The position numbers and the translations under genes are program-made. From contig DAOTTX010000128.1 in assembly GCA_034437515.1 (NCBI GenBank), positions 62,001-126,000 on the forward strand: DNA of 64,000 nt. Reading direction: 5' to 3'. The DNA comes from DAOTTX01 sp034437515 (GTDB lineage: Bacteria > Chloroflexota > Anaerolineae > Aggregatilineales > Phototrophicaceae). The notes under the pieces are model-generated. The model had not been told where the DNA came from. It searched no databases and worked only from the letters and a program-made list of their open reading frames with translations. Positions within the stretch are counted from its first letter, which is position 1. The number at the start of each line of letters is the position of its first letter. Below are positions 27,391 through 36,170 of the stretch, one piece after another.

Positions 27391-27419
27391 ATTATAGTGT
27401 TTTGCGCACACTCCAACAA
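27391..27419 (-). promoter_or_regulatory. Candidate promoter of the alaS operon
   Basis: On the minus strand TTGTTG (27414-27419) and a perfect TATAAT (27391-27396) are separated by 17 bases, 44 bases upstream of the alaS start. The -35 match is weak, the -10 is consensus. A separate TATAAT on the plus strand at 27503-27508 may serve the divergent gene at 27558. Confidence 0.45.
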
Positions 27420-27557
27420 GGCAACATACACGCAACCCATATTCGGATGAAGTCATAACGCAGTTCCAACCAACATCAAGCAAGTTTCTCTCGTCCTACG
27501 GTTATAATTTGAGTGTACGCTCGTAACCTTACCGTAAAGAATGTGAGCAACGACCTT

Positions 27558-29513
27558 ATGCGTAAACTTTGGCTGTCATTGGCAGTTTTGCTAATCATCG
27601 TCAATATCTCCGTTTTGGCACAGGACGAAGACACACCAGCGCCGGATGGCGCGTTCAGTGTTCTCGTGAACGACAGCGGACGTCTGATCGTCAAACTCGC
27701 AGACGCTTCTAGTACCGAATGGATGGAAATCTGGATTGGCACCTCGGACGACTTTACCGAGTTGCACCGCGACTGGTACGAAATCGCCGAAGATGCGTTG
27801 TGCGTCGCCGATGTGTGTGACGTACAGATTGATGCCTACCCCGCCGTCGATAACTACGTGGTGTATATCCATCCCTGGGGGCCGGGTGGCTTCGCGGAAA
27901 ACAATCTGAACGGGTGGTTCGGACCGGAAGTGCTGGCCGTCACCGAACCGCCGGATACCCCACGCGGCGACTTCCGCGCGGGTGTCGATCAATACGGGCA
28001 AGTCGTACTCACGCTGGATGACGCCCGCTACACAGAATGGGTGCAGGTGTGGGTCGGTGAGAGTGACACACTCGAACAAGTGCATCGTGAATGGTACGGC
28101 CTCGACATGAACGCCGAGTGCGCCAACGGTGTCTGCACGCTGCCGTTGAACATCTACCCCGGCTACGGCGACTACACGATCTACATCCAACCCTGGGGCG
28201 AGGCCGGTTTCGCCCAGAACGATATGGACGGGTGGTTCGGCCCCGGCGAGACAAGCAATGATACCCCGCCGCCACAAGCACCCGACAATACCGCCGTTGT
28301 CTTCCAGGGTACGGCGACCCTCACCTGGGACGCCTCCGCACATACGCTGTATTATCGTGTGTGGATGGGCGCACCGGACGGTGAACAATACGCCTTCCGG
28401 TGGATTTCCGCCGCAGACGCCGGGTGTGGCGCGGGTGGCACCTGCGCGATGCCCGTACAGGGACGCATCCCCTACGGCAGCACCGTCCAATGGTACATTC
28501 AGGCATGGGGACGCGGCGGCTACAGCATCGGCGGCCTTGAAGGTGGCTGGCAGCGCGGCCCGGATTTCCTCGTCGGCACGACGGATTTCGCGCTCGGCGG
28601 GCAGGTGCATCAATTCACGCAAGCGGATAAAATGCACCATGCCGGGATGGGTTGGGTTAAACGGCAGATCGTGTTTTCGCAGGGTGAAAACAAGCTCGCG
28701 GAAGCGCAATACTACATCAACGACGCACACAGCCGGGGCTTCAGGATCGTCCTGGGCATCGTCGGCAACAAAGGCCAACTCGCCAACGACCCCGAAGGCT
28801 TTATGACCGACTACGCGAATTTCGTCGCCGCCGTCTCCCTGATGATGGGTACCGAAGGCGCGATCGAGATCTGGAATGAACCGAACCTCGAACGCGAATG
28901 GCCCAGGAACATGGTCAGCGGCACGCTGTATACCGATCTGCTACAGCGGTCATACACCGCGATCAAGAACAGCAATCCGAGCATCATGGTCATCAGCGCC
29001 GCCCCCGCGCCGACTGGCGTCAGCATCGGCGGTGAGGTCATCCCCGACGACGAATTCATCCGGCAGATGAAAGCCGCCGGTGCCGAGAATTACATGGATT
29101 GCGTCGGCGTGCATTATAACGAGGGCGTGCTGCCGCCGACCGCAACCAGCGGTGACCCACGCGGCAACGACATTCACCACTCACGCTACTTCCCGGCGAT
29201 GGTCGAGCTGTATTCCAACACTTTCACCACCAAACCGCTCTGCTTCACCGAGATCGGCTATCTCTCCCCCGAAGGACTCGGCAACCTGCCCTACGGCTTT
29301 GAGTGGGCGCGGGATACCTCCGTCGGGGAACAGGCCGCGTGGATCACAGAAGCCGCGCTGATGGCGCGTGATGACCGCCGCATTCGCATGTTCATCGTCT
29401 GGAACGTGGACTTCAGGAACTACGACGCCAATGACCCGATGGCGGGTTGGGCCGTCGTCCGCCCCGATGGACAGTGCCCGGCCTGTAACGCGCTCAACGC
29501 CCACTTCCGCTAG
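27558..29513 (+). CDS. Secreted glycosidase-like protein with three Cys-paired repeats
   Basis: 651-aa secreted protein. A signal peptide (residues 1-21) precedes three ~100-aa beta-rich repeats at about 31-130, 141-240 and 250-345. Each repeat carries a W-x(2-3)-W or Y-R-VW core, a Cys pair (CVADVC, CANGVC, CGAGGTC) and a WGxxG turn. Residues 355-650 look like a clan-A glycoside hydrolase TIM barrel: IEIWNEPNLEREW (Glu441, acid/base candidate) and PLCFTEIGYLS (Glu565, nucleophile candidate). The family resembles GH39/GH5-like proteins; substrate unknown. The ATG at 27558 starts the signal peptide. The repeats recur in the M23 protein at 58700. Confidence 0.8.
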   Translation: MRKLWLSLAVLLIIVNISVLAQDEDTPAPDGAFSVLVNDSGRLIVKLADASSTEWMEIWIGTSDDFTELHRDWYEIAEDALCVADVCDVQIDAYPAVDNYVVYIHPWGPGGFAENNLNGWFGPEVLAVTEPPDTPRGDFRAGVDQYGQVVLTLDDARYTEWVQVWVGESDTLEQVHREWYGLDMNAECANGVCTLPLNIYPGYGDYTIYIQPWGEAGFAQNDMDGWFGPGETSNDTPPPQAPDNTAVVFQGTATLTWDASAHTLYYRVWMGAPDGEQYAFRWISAADAGCGAGGTCAMPVQGRIPYGSTVQWYIQAWGRGGYSIGGLEGGWQRGPDFLVGTTDFALGGQVHQFTQADKMHHAGMGWVKRQIVFSQGENKLAEAQYYINDAHSRGFRIVLGIVGNKGQLANDPEGFMTDYANFVAAVSLMMGTEGAIEIWNEPNLEREWPRNMVSGTLYTDLLQRSYTAIKNSNPSIMVISAAPAPTGVSIGGEVIPDDEFIRQMKAAGAENYMDCVGVHYNEGVLPPTATSGDPRGNDIHHSRYFPAMVELYSNTFTTKPLCFTEIGYLSPEGLGNLPYGFEWARDTSVGEQAAWITEAALMARDDRRIRMFIVWNVDFRNYDANDPMAGWAVVRPDGQCPACNALNAHFR

Positions 29514-29575
29514 ACGAACAAAACGGGGGATGAAAATGTCTGATTCTAACGTTTTCTGTGGTCACCATACCAAGC

Positions 29576-30916
29576 CTAAAACACACTCAGGTCGATACTT
29601 TGCAAGTCCTCATTATCACAGGGCTGGCGGCCTTCCTTCGCCATATCGACCCATTCGCCATACAGCTTCACCCGTACCACATCCATCGTGTAGTCGGTGT
29701 TGGTGTCGCTGTCGTTGCGCATCAACTTTGACCCGACACCGTAGGAGTCAACCGGTGCCTTCGCCGCCTCGAACGCGGCGATCTTCTCTCGATTGAACCC
29801 GCCGGAAACCACGATTTGCACCTGCTTGCAGAAGTCCTTCGCCGCGTCTTCGTACTCGGCGGAGACGTCCCAACTCGTCCAGGCATTGTTCAGCGCACGG
29901 CGGACTTTTTCTGCCAGCAGCGGACTCGTCCCTTTGGGGTCACCCGGTTCTAAGGCATGGTCACGTACCGCGCTGCTGGTATCCAACCGCACACCGTTGA
30001 GTGACCATCGCTTTTGACCGTCCTCGTTACCGGCTTTCAACGCCTCCAGATAATGAGGCCAGAACGCCGAAAGCGTCTCCACTGAGCCGCGCACCGTGTC
30101 GTTGTTGAAATCCACAAGCGCGATGCGTGGCACCGTCACGGGGATGTGGCGGGCGAAAGCCTTACTCGCCTCGGCAGTGTCGGCAAAGAAGCACGCCATC
30201 AGCGCATGGGGAATCGTCCCACCACCACTGCTACCCCACCACGCGCCCTGTGCATCCGTGCTGACCAGCGGCGGCATTTCCGTCCCGGCGATGGCGTTAT
30301 GGCGCTGCACCGCCAGCCAGTAAGCGTAACCATCGAGTGCTTGCACCGCTGGCAGGTCGAACCGAGCCGGGAAGAACAATACCGATTTGCCGTTCGCCGC
30401 CTGCAACACATCATAGACGTTGGTGACGATGCGGCTAGCACGAGACAGCGCACCGAGCATGGGCGTTTCTAGCAGCGCGAAATCCCGGTAAGGACCGCGT
30501 ATCTCGATCACCGTCTCGACGTTGTTTGGGTCACCTTTGTAATGTGTAAACACACCGTCCTGTACCGCCGTCACATCGAGCGATTGCCAGCCCTCGACGA
30601 AGGCATCATCCTCGAAATGCCCCGCACAATGCCGGAGCATCGCCAGCGCCACATCTGTCCCGGCGACGATGGTATAAGGCTCCCGCCGGTTGAAAAGCTG
30701 CGCCTCCACCACACTTTCACCAACCGGAAAACCGGTCGGGTCACTCGGCAGTGAGCGCGGAGATTGCCCCGCAAACCCGTAATTTTCTTGCTGCAAGCCT
30801 TCGAGGATTTGCACCACATTAGCGAAGTATTTGTCGCTATAAATGCCACGCCGTAGCCCGTCTATGTCAAGCTGAATTTGCGCGTTTGTTAATCGTTTCT
30901 GGTCGAATACCGACAT
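29576..30916 (-). CDS. pncB: Nicotinate phosphoribosyltransferase
   Basis: 446-aa enzyme making nicotinate mononucleotide from nicotinate and PRPP in the NAD salvage pathway. Visible features: DKYF and QENYGFAG at the N-terminus, LETPMLGALSRAS, GTIPHALMACFF, LVDFNNDT, VRLDTSS, IVVSGGFNREKI, and the phosphate-binding DSYGVGSKLM near residue 395. The motif pattern is of the archaeal/Thermoplasma-type branch of the family. A nicotinamidase-like protein at 16152 could supply nicotinate. Confidence 0.93.
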   Translation of the reverse strand: MSVFDQKRLTNAQIQLDIDGLRRGIYSDKYFANVVQILEGLQQENYGFAGQSPRSLPSDPTGFPVGESVVEAQLFNRREPYTIVAGTDVALAMLRHCAGHFEDDAFVEGWQSLDVTAVQDGVFTHYKGDPNNVETVIEIRGPYRDFALLETPMLGALSRASRIVTNVYDVLQAANGKSVLFFPARFDLPAVQALDGYAYWLAVQRHNAIAGTEMPPLVSTDAQGAWWGSSGGGTIPHALMACFFADTAEASKAFARHIPVTVPRIALVDFNNDTVRGSVETLSAFWPHYLEALKAGNEDGQKRWSLNGVRLDTSSAVRDHALEPGDPKGTSPLLAEKVRRALNNAWTSWDVSAEYEDAAKDFCKQVQIVVSGGFNREKIAAFEAAKAPVDSYGVGSKLMRNDSDTNTDYTMDVVRVKLYGEWVDMAKEGRQPCDNEDLQSIDLSVF

Positions 30917-30995
30917 AAGTTAACCCTTACCTGTGTCCAATTCTGGTTTACAATTGCGCCGTTTGTACGGCTACTCTATTATAACGAGACAACGA

Positions 30996-31967
30996 ATGGA
31001 TATTATCGTCACAGGCTCCATCGCTTACGACTATCTCATGCGCTTCCCTGGCAAGTTTGCCGATCACTTCGTCCCCGAACAGATGCATCAGGTCAGCCTG
31101 AGCTTCCTCGTGGATGAGATGACCAAACATTGGGGTGGCGTCGCAGCGAACATCGCCTATAGCATGGCGCTGCTTGGGATGGAACCAAAGCTGATGGGCA
31201 CCGCAGGCCGCGACTTCCCAGATTATCGCCGCTGGTTGGAAGACATCGGGGTCGATTGCAACATCGTAAAACAAATCGACGAGGTCTTTACCGCGTCGTT
31301 CTTCTGCACCACCGACGAAGAAAATAATCAGATCGCGTCATTCTATGCCGGTGCGATGGGACTTGCACACACCTACAAGCTTGCAGATGCCTACGACGGT
31401 CAGCCTGATCTCGTCATCATCTCCCCTAACGATCCGCGTGCGATGGCCAATTATTCGCAAGAATGCCGCGACCGCGACATCAAGTTTATCTATGATCCCA
31501 GTCAGCAGGTGCCGCGCCTGAATGGTGAAGAACTCGCCCGTGATATGCAGGGTGCATATGCGATGGTCGTCAACGCCTATGAAGCTGACTTGATTTCCAA
31601 GAAAACGGGCATGAGCTTTAAAGAACTAAACGACGTGGTCGATATTCTGGTCATCACTCAGGGACCGCGTGGCTGCCACATCCATCAGAACGGTGATGTG
31701 ATCGAGGTCGAAGCCTTCCCGACGGACACCATCGTAGACCCAACGGGCGTCGGTGATGCCTTCCGCGCTGGCCTGATCTATGGCATGATGTCTGGCTGGT
31801 CACTGAAGCTCGCCGCACAGGTCGGCTCGTTGTGCGCGTCTTACGTACTAGAACGCACCGGTACGCAAGGCCACCGCTACACAATACCGGAATTCATTGA
31901 ACGCTTCCGCACCGAGTACGATGATAAAGGTCAGCTCGATGTGCTGCTCAAACCGACGCGATCCTAA
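30996..31967 (+). CDS. PfkB-family carbohydrate kinase, adenosine kinase-like
   Basis: 323-aa PfkB-family kinase. N-terminal MDIIVTGSIAYDYLMRFPGKF, the GGVAANIAYSMALLG glycine motif and the C-terminal anion-hole motif DPTGVGDAFRAGL near residues 250-262 are present. The adenosine kinase assignment is supported by the neighbouring ahcY, since S-adenosylhomocysteine hydrolysis releases adenosine that must be removed. The start at 30996 begins the first beta strand; no SD is seen, and a TATTATAAC box lies only 10-20 bases upstream, so the mRNA leader is very short. Confidence 0.88.
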   Translation: MDIIVTGSIAYDYLMRFPGKFADHFVPEQMHQVSLSFLVDEMTKHWGGVAANIAYSMALLGMEPKLMGTAGRDFPDYRRWLEDIGVDCNIVKQIDEVFTASFFCTTDEENNQIASFYAGAMGLAHTYKLADAYDGQPDLVIISPNDPRAMANYSQECRDRDIKFIYDPSQQVPRLNGEELARDMQGAYAMVVNAYEADLISKKTGMSFKELNDVVDILVITQGPRGCHIHQNGDVIEVEAFPTDTIVDPTGVGDAFRAGLIYGMMSGWSLKLAAQVGSLCASYVLERTGTQGHRYTIPEFIERFRTEYDDKGQLDVLLKPTRS

Positions 31968-32063
31968 CATTGTTGACAGACGATAGGCGTTCATCCTGTC
32001 GTATGCTAAAATGCTCGCTTTTGCAGGCATTATCTATCACAACATAACCAAACAGGAGTCAAA

Positions 32064-33326
32064 ATGACGATAGAGTTTGATATTAAAGACGACGAACTCG
32101 CCACTGGCGGACGTTTCCGCATCAACTGGGCCGAGCAAGAAATGCCCGTGCTGCGTGCCATCAAAGAACGCTTCGAGAAGGAAAAGCCGCTCAAGGGTGT
32201 GCGTGTTGCCGCATGTTTGCATGTGACCACCGAGACCGCCAACCTGATGCGCACCCTACAATCTGGTGGCGCGGATGTCGTGCTGTGTGCTTCTAACCCG
32301 CTTTCGACACAAGATGACGTCGCCGCGTCCCTCGTCGCCCACGACGAGATCCCGGTGTATGCCATCAAGGGTGAAGACAATGAAACCTACTACAAGCATC
32401 TCAAAGCCGCGCTTGACCACAAGCCGCAGATCACGATGGACGACGGCGCAGACCTCGTCGGGATGCTGCACAAAGACCGTCGTGAACTGATTGACGGGAT
32501 CATCGGTGGCACCGAGGAAACCACCACAGGCGTCATCCGCCTGCGGGCGATGGCGAACGACAACGCCCTGGCCTTCCCGGTGATCGCGGTCAACGACAGC
32601 AACACCAAGCATTTGTTTGACAACCGCTACGGCACCGGGCAGAGCACCATCGACGGCATCGTCCGTGCGACGAACATTCTGCTAGCAGGCCGCACGATTG
32701 TCGTCGCCGGGTATGGTTGGTGCAGCCGTGGGATCGCCAGCCGTGCTGATGGCATGGGTGCCAACGTCGTCATCACTGAAATCGACCCGTTGAAGGCGCT
32801 CGAAGCCGTCATGGACGGCTACCGCGTGATGCCGATGGCGGAAGCCGCCCCCATTGGGGATATCTTCATCACTGCCACCGGCGACATCAACGTGATTGAC
32901 GTACATCACTTCGAGGCCATGAAGCACGGTGCAATTGTCGCCAATTCCGGTCACTTCAACGTAGAAATCAACCTCAAAGGGCTGGCAAAAGCCAGCGATG
33001 GTGAGCCGCGTCTGGTGCGCCCGTTCGTGCAAGAATACATCGTCAACAATCGCCCGATCTACATTCTCGGTGAAGGCCGTCTGATTAACCTCGCCGCCGC
33101 TGAGGGTCACCCCGCCAGTGTGATGGACATGAGCTTTGCGAACCAGGCACTCGGCGCGGAATACATGCTGCGCAACGCCGCCAACATGAGCGCCAGCGTT
33201 TACACCATTCCCGAAGAAGTGGACAAAGAAATCGCCCGCCTTAAACTGGAGGCCATGGGCATCAACATCGACACCCTCACCGAAGAGCAAGAAACCTACC
33301 TCAACCAATGGGAAGAAGGCACATAA
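32064..33326 (+). CDS. ahcY: S-adenosylhomocysteinase
   Basis: 420-aa NAD-dependent enzyme that hydrolyses S-adenosylhomocysteine to adenosine and homocysteine. Landmarks: HVTTETANLMRTLQSGGADV, GGTEETTTGVIRL, the substrate-site NDSNTKHLFDNRYGTGQST, the NAD-binding GYGWCSRGIASRADGMGANV near residues 214-232, and HPASVMDMSFANQAL. The short length is the archaeal/bacterial form without the extra insertion. It follows the adenosine kinase-like gene by 96 bases; together they clear the products of methylation. Confidence 0.97.
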   Translation: MTIEFDIKDDELATGGRFRINWAEQEMPVLRAIKERFEKEKPLKGVRVAACLHVTTETANLMRTLQSGGADVVLCASNPLSTQDDVAASLVAHDEIPVYAIKGEDNETYYKHLKAALDHKPQITMDDGADLVGMLHKDRRELIDGIIGGTEETTTGVIRLRAMANDNALAFPVIAVNDSNTKHLFDNRYGTGQSTIDGIVRATNILLAGRTIVVAGYGWCSRGIASRADGMGANVVITEIDPLKALEAVMDGYRVMPMAEAAPIGDIFITATGDINVIDVHHFEAMKHGAIVANSGHFNVEINLKGLAKASDGEPRLVRPFVQEYIVNNRPIYILGEGRLINLAAAEGHPASVMDMSFANQALGAEYMLRNAANMSASVYTIPEEVDKEIARLKLEAMGINIDTLTEEQETYLNQWEEGT

Positions 33327-33336
33327 GCCGCTTCCC

Positions 33337-33379
33337 CCCGCATAAAATAGCGGGCGATGCCGTCATATATGGCATCGCC
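33337..33379 (+). other. Two tandem hairpins between ahcY and the DUF4397 gene
   Basis: CCCGC/GCGGG (33337-33341 and 33350-33354) overlaps the base of a perfect 9-bp GGCGATGCC/GGCATCGCC hairpin (33353-33361 and 33371-33379). There is no T tract, so it is not a clear terminator; it could be an mRNA-stabilising or attenuator structure. Confidence 0.35.
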
Positions 33380-33414
33380 TCGCAAACCATCTCTAAACAA
33401 ATAAGGAGGGGCAA

Positions 33415-36069
33415 ATGAGAAAAATTCTTAGCCTTATCACGACGATTACCGCGCTGATCTTGTTGATCGTCAGCACGACGTTCGCACAAGAAGCCAGTGC
33501 CCTACGCTTCGTCCATGCTGTGCCAGGTGTGACCGCTATCGACGTTTACATCGACGGTGAACTAAGCGTTACCGGGCTGGGCTATGGCGAAGCGTCGAGC
33601 TACGTTGAGGTCACTGACGGCACCTATGCCGTCACTGTACGCCCGGAAGGTCTGGGCACCGACCTGTGGACGCAGAGCGTGGATGCCATCGCAAGCATCC
33701 CGAAGACGTTGATCGCATCCAACCCGGCGGAACCCACCTTCGATGAGTACGAGGACGACTTCGCCGCAACCGAGTTGGGCATCACACGCTTCCGTGCGAT
33801 CCACGCGATTGCAGATGCACCCAACGTGGACATCACCGCGCAGGGGCAAACGCTGGTCAGCAACCTGACATACAGCGACTTCGTCGGCGGTTTCGACATC
33901 CCGGCGGATACCTACCCTATTGCCGTCTTCCCGACCGGCGAAGAAGACCCGATTTTACCGGAAACCAACATCGGCCTGTCAGCAGGCACCAGCCAGATAA
34001 TCTTAGTCTACGGCACGCCGGAAGCGCCCGAACTGACCGTCCTCACCGCGCCGCTGGCGGGTGGTGACGACGCCGGATTTGTGCGCCTGGCACACGGTAT
34101 CCTCGACGCCCCCGCTGTGGACGTCTACGCCGGGGAAACACTCATCGCGCCCAACCTCATCTTTAGTGAGGCCACCGAACACCTCGCGCTACCCGCCGGG
34201 GATTACACCATCGCCGTTAACACACAAGGCACCGACGAAACCCTATTCGAGGCTGATTTGACAGTCGAGGCGAATACAGCCGTTACTGCCATCGCACAGA
34301 CCGGCGCGGATGGGCCGGAAATCGGTGTTTATGCCGATGAAGTCAGCGCGATTGACACTGAAACCGCCGTTGTCACGCTGATAAACACCATCAGCGGTGA
34401 GAGCAGCGTCACCGCCACCCTTGCTGATGGTACCGTACTGGGTGAAGACATCGCCTTCGGCACCGCTGGCGACGTGGTAACGCTCGACCCCACTCAAGGC
34501 GAACTCGAAGTCACGTTTATGATCGACGGTGAAAGCGCCACGCTGACGCAAGACCCGGTCACACTTTACGGCGGCATCTATTACAACGCCATCGCCGTGG
34601 ATGGCTCGACCTTCTCACCACCGGCGGTGCTATTCTTCCCGACCACAATCACTTACGAACCCGGCAACGCCCCCGGTGCGGATGAGACGTTAGTCGTTGA
34701 ACTGCCGCCGACCGGCGAACCCGCTGTCGAAGCGGTGACACCGGAAGAGGGCGAAGTCCCGGCGGAAACAACAGCAGAAGCCCAGGAAGCCGAAACCGAG
34801 GAAACACCGGTTGAGGTCGCACAGCCAACACAGGCCGCGCCCACCGCCGCACCACAACCAACCAATCCGCCGCCCGTACCGACCGAAGAACAGCTCCCCA
34901 CCGCCCGTCTGCTAATTGACCCCGGCGCAAACCTGAACCTACGTGAGTATCCCAGCGCGGATGCACGGGTACTCGGTCAGGCACCCTCCAACGCGACGTT
35001 GATCGTCAACGGGCGTGAGGGCGACTTGCTCCCCAACGATGACGGCTCGGTCACGATCCCGCTGCCGCTGATTGACACCTTCGGTCAAGAAGACTTTGAG
35101 TATGTTGATCCGGTCGAATTGTTGGAAAGTGATAACGCCGACCTCGACCCCGAAGACACCTGGATTTACGTCACCTACCCCACGCCGGACGGTGGCCAGA
35201 TCAACGCCTGGGTGCTTTCGCTGTACACATCAATCTTCAACGCTGATGGCGAACAGCAGCCTTTACGCGACCTCGAAACCATCCCAGCAAACCAGGAAGG
35301 CAACACGCTTGATACCGATGTGACCCCGCCGCCGCCACAGGAAGATGTGGTCACCGGGCGTGTGGTCGGCATCGAGATCGGGCGCAACCTGAACATCCGC
35401 CGCACCGCTGATGTCACGTCGGAAGTTGTTGGTGTTATCCCTAGCGACAGTGTCGCGGAAATTCGCGGCTTTGGGCCAGCGCGTGAATGGGCGTTTATCA
35501 GCTATCGCCCGGCAGAGGGTGGCACCTTCACCGGTTGGGTGAGCACACAATTCCTGACCTATCTGCTCAATGGCAACCCGATCACACTCGAAGAACTGGA
35601 AGCGATGAATATGCTGGTCGAACTCGACCCTGAAGAAACCAGAGGCGAAGTCAGCGCAGATGCCCCCCTGCCCAGCACGAACGTCACGCCAGACCCGGTG
35701 CAGGATGCTTACGTAGGCACAGTGGTCGGCCTCAATGAAGATACCAACCTCAATCTACGCCGTGATCCGACCATCCGCGCCGAAGTGTTAGGTCGCATCC
35801 CGTTGGATACACAGCTTATCATCGACGGACGCACCGGTGACGGGGACTGGTTACTGACCACGTTCGAGGATGCTTCGGGTTGGATCGCCGTTGATTTCGT
35901 CGCGCTGACGTTCAACGGTGCGGTCGCCAGTGTGGACGACCTACCGGTGGTCGAAGGCTTTGAAGAAGGCTTCGAAAACGCCGAAGCCACTGAGGAACCC
36001 GAAAACACCGAGACAGAAGCAACACCCACCGAAGAAGACGCCGAAGCCACCGAAGAAACCAACGGTTAA
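33415..36069 (+). CDS. Large secreted DUF4397 protein with three SH3-like domains
   Basis: 884-aa secreted protein. Signal peptide at residues 1-24. Residues 25-420 hold three or four DUF4397-like units (LRFVHAVPGVTAIDVYIDGE, FRAIHAIADAPNVDITAQG, VRLAHGILDAPAVDVYAGE). A Thr/Pro/Glu-rich linker (about 440-490) leads to three bacterial SH3-like domains at about 495-610, 648-725 and 765-840, each with an NLNLRxxP or NLNIRRT motif. The tail is a Glu/Thr-rich stretch. GGAGG precedes the ATG. It is probably a cell-surface or wall-binding protein; the ligand is unknown. A second DUF4397 protein follows after 101 bases. Confidence 0.85.
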   Translation: MRKILSLITTITALILLIVSTTFAQEASALRFVHAVPGVTAIDVYIDGELSVTGLGYGEASSYVEVTDGTYAVTVRPEGLGTDLWTQSVDAIASIPKTLIASNPAEPTFDEYEDDFAATELGITRFRAIHAIADAPNVDITAQGQTLVSNLTYSDFVGGFDIPADTYPIAVFPTGEEDPILPETNIGLSAGTSQIILVYGTPEAPELTVLTAPLAGGDDAGFVRLAHGILDAPAVDVYAGETLIAPNLIFSEATEHLALPAGDYTIAVNTQGTDETLFEADLTVEANTAVTAIAQTGADGPEIGVYADEVSAIDTETAVVTLINTISGESSVTATLADGTVLGEDIAFGTAGDVVTLDPTQGELEVTFMIDGESATLTQDPVTLYGGIYYNAIAVDGSTFSPPAVLFFPTTITYEPGNAPGADETLVVELPPTGEPAVEAVTPEEGEVPAETTAEAQEAETEETPVEVAQPTQAAPTAAPQPTNPPPVPTEEQLPTARLLIDPGANLNLREYPSADARVLGQAPSNATLIVNGREGDLLPNDDGSVTIPLPLIDTFGQEDFEYVDPVELLESDNADLDPEDTWIYVTYPTPDGGQINAWVLSLYTSIFNADGEQQPLRDLETIPANQEGNTLDTDVTPPPPQEDVVTGRVVGIEIGRNLNIRRTADVTSEVVGVIPSDSVAEIRGFGPAREWAFISYRPAEGGTFTGWVSTQFLTYLLNGNPITLEELEAMNMLVELDPEETRGEVSADAPLPSTNVTPDPVQDAYVGTVVGLNEDTNLNLRRDPTIRAEVLGRIPLDTQLIIDGRTGDGDWLLTTFEDASGWIAVDFVALTFNGAVASVDDLPVVEGFEEGFENAEATEEPENTETEATPTEEDAEATEETNG

Positions 36070-36170
36070 GCATCACACAATAGTCCTGCATGGCGAGCGT
36101 TTATCGTCGCTGTGCAGGACTTTGTGCTATCATCGGGGAAATTATCATCGTCTATCGAGGATCATTTCCT

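Noticed and set aside
27591..28778. Long open frame (395 codons) on the minus strand opposite the glycosidase-like gene.
   Set aside because: It mirrors the codon pattern of the plus-strand gene, has no SD and no recognisable motifs; the plus strand has a signal peptide and catalytic motifs.
31973..31978. TTGACA upstream of ahcY as a promoter.
   Set aside because: No acceptable -10 box lies 16-18 bases downstream; the nearest A/T-rich boxes are over 22 bases away.
33353..33379. Hairpin after ahcY as an intrinsic terminator.
   Set aside because: The stem is strong but is followed by TCGCAAACC with no T tract.
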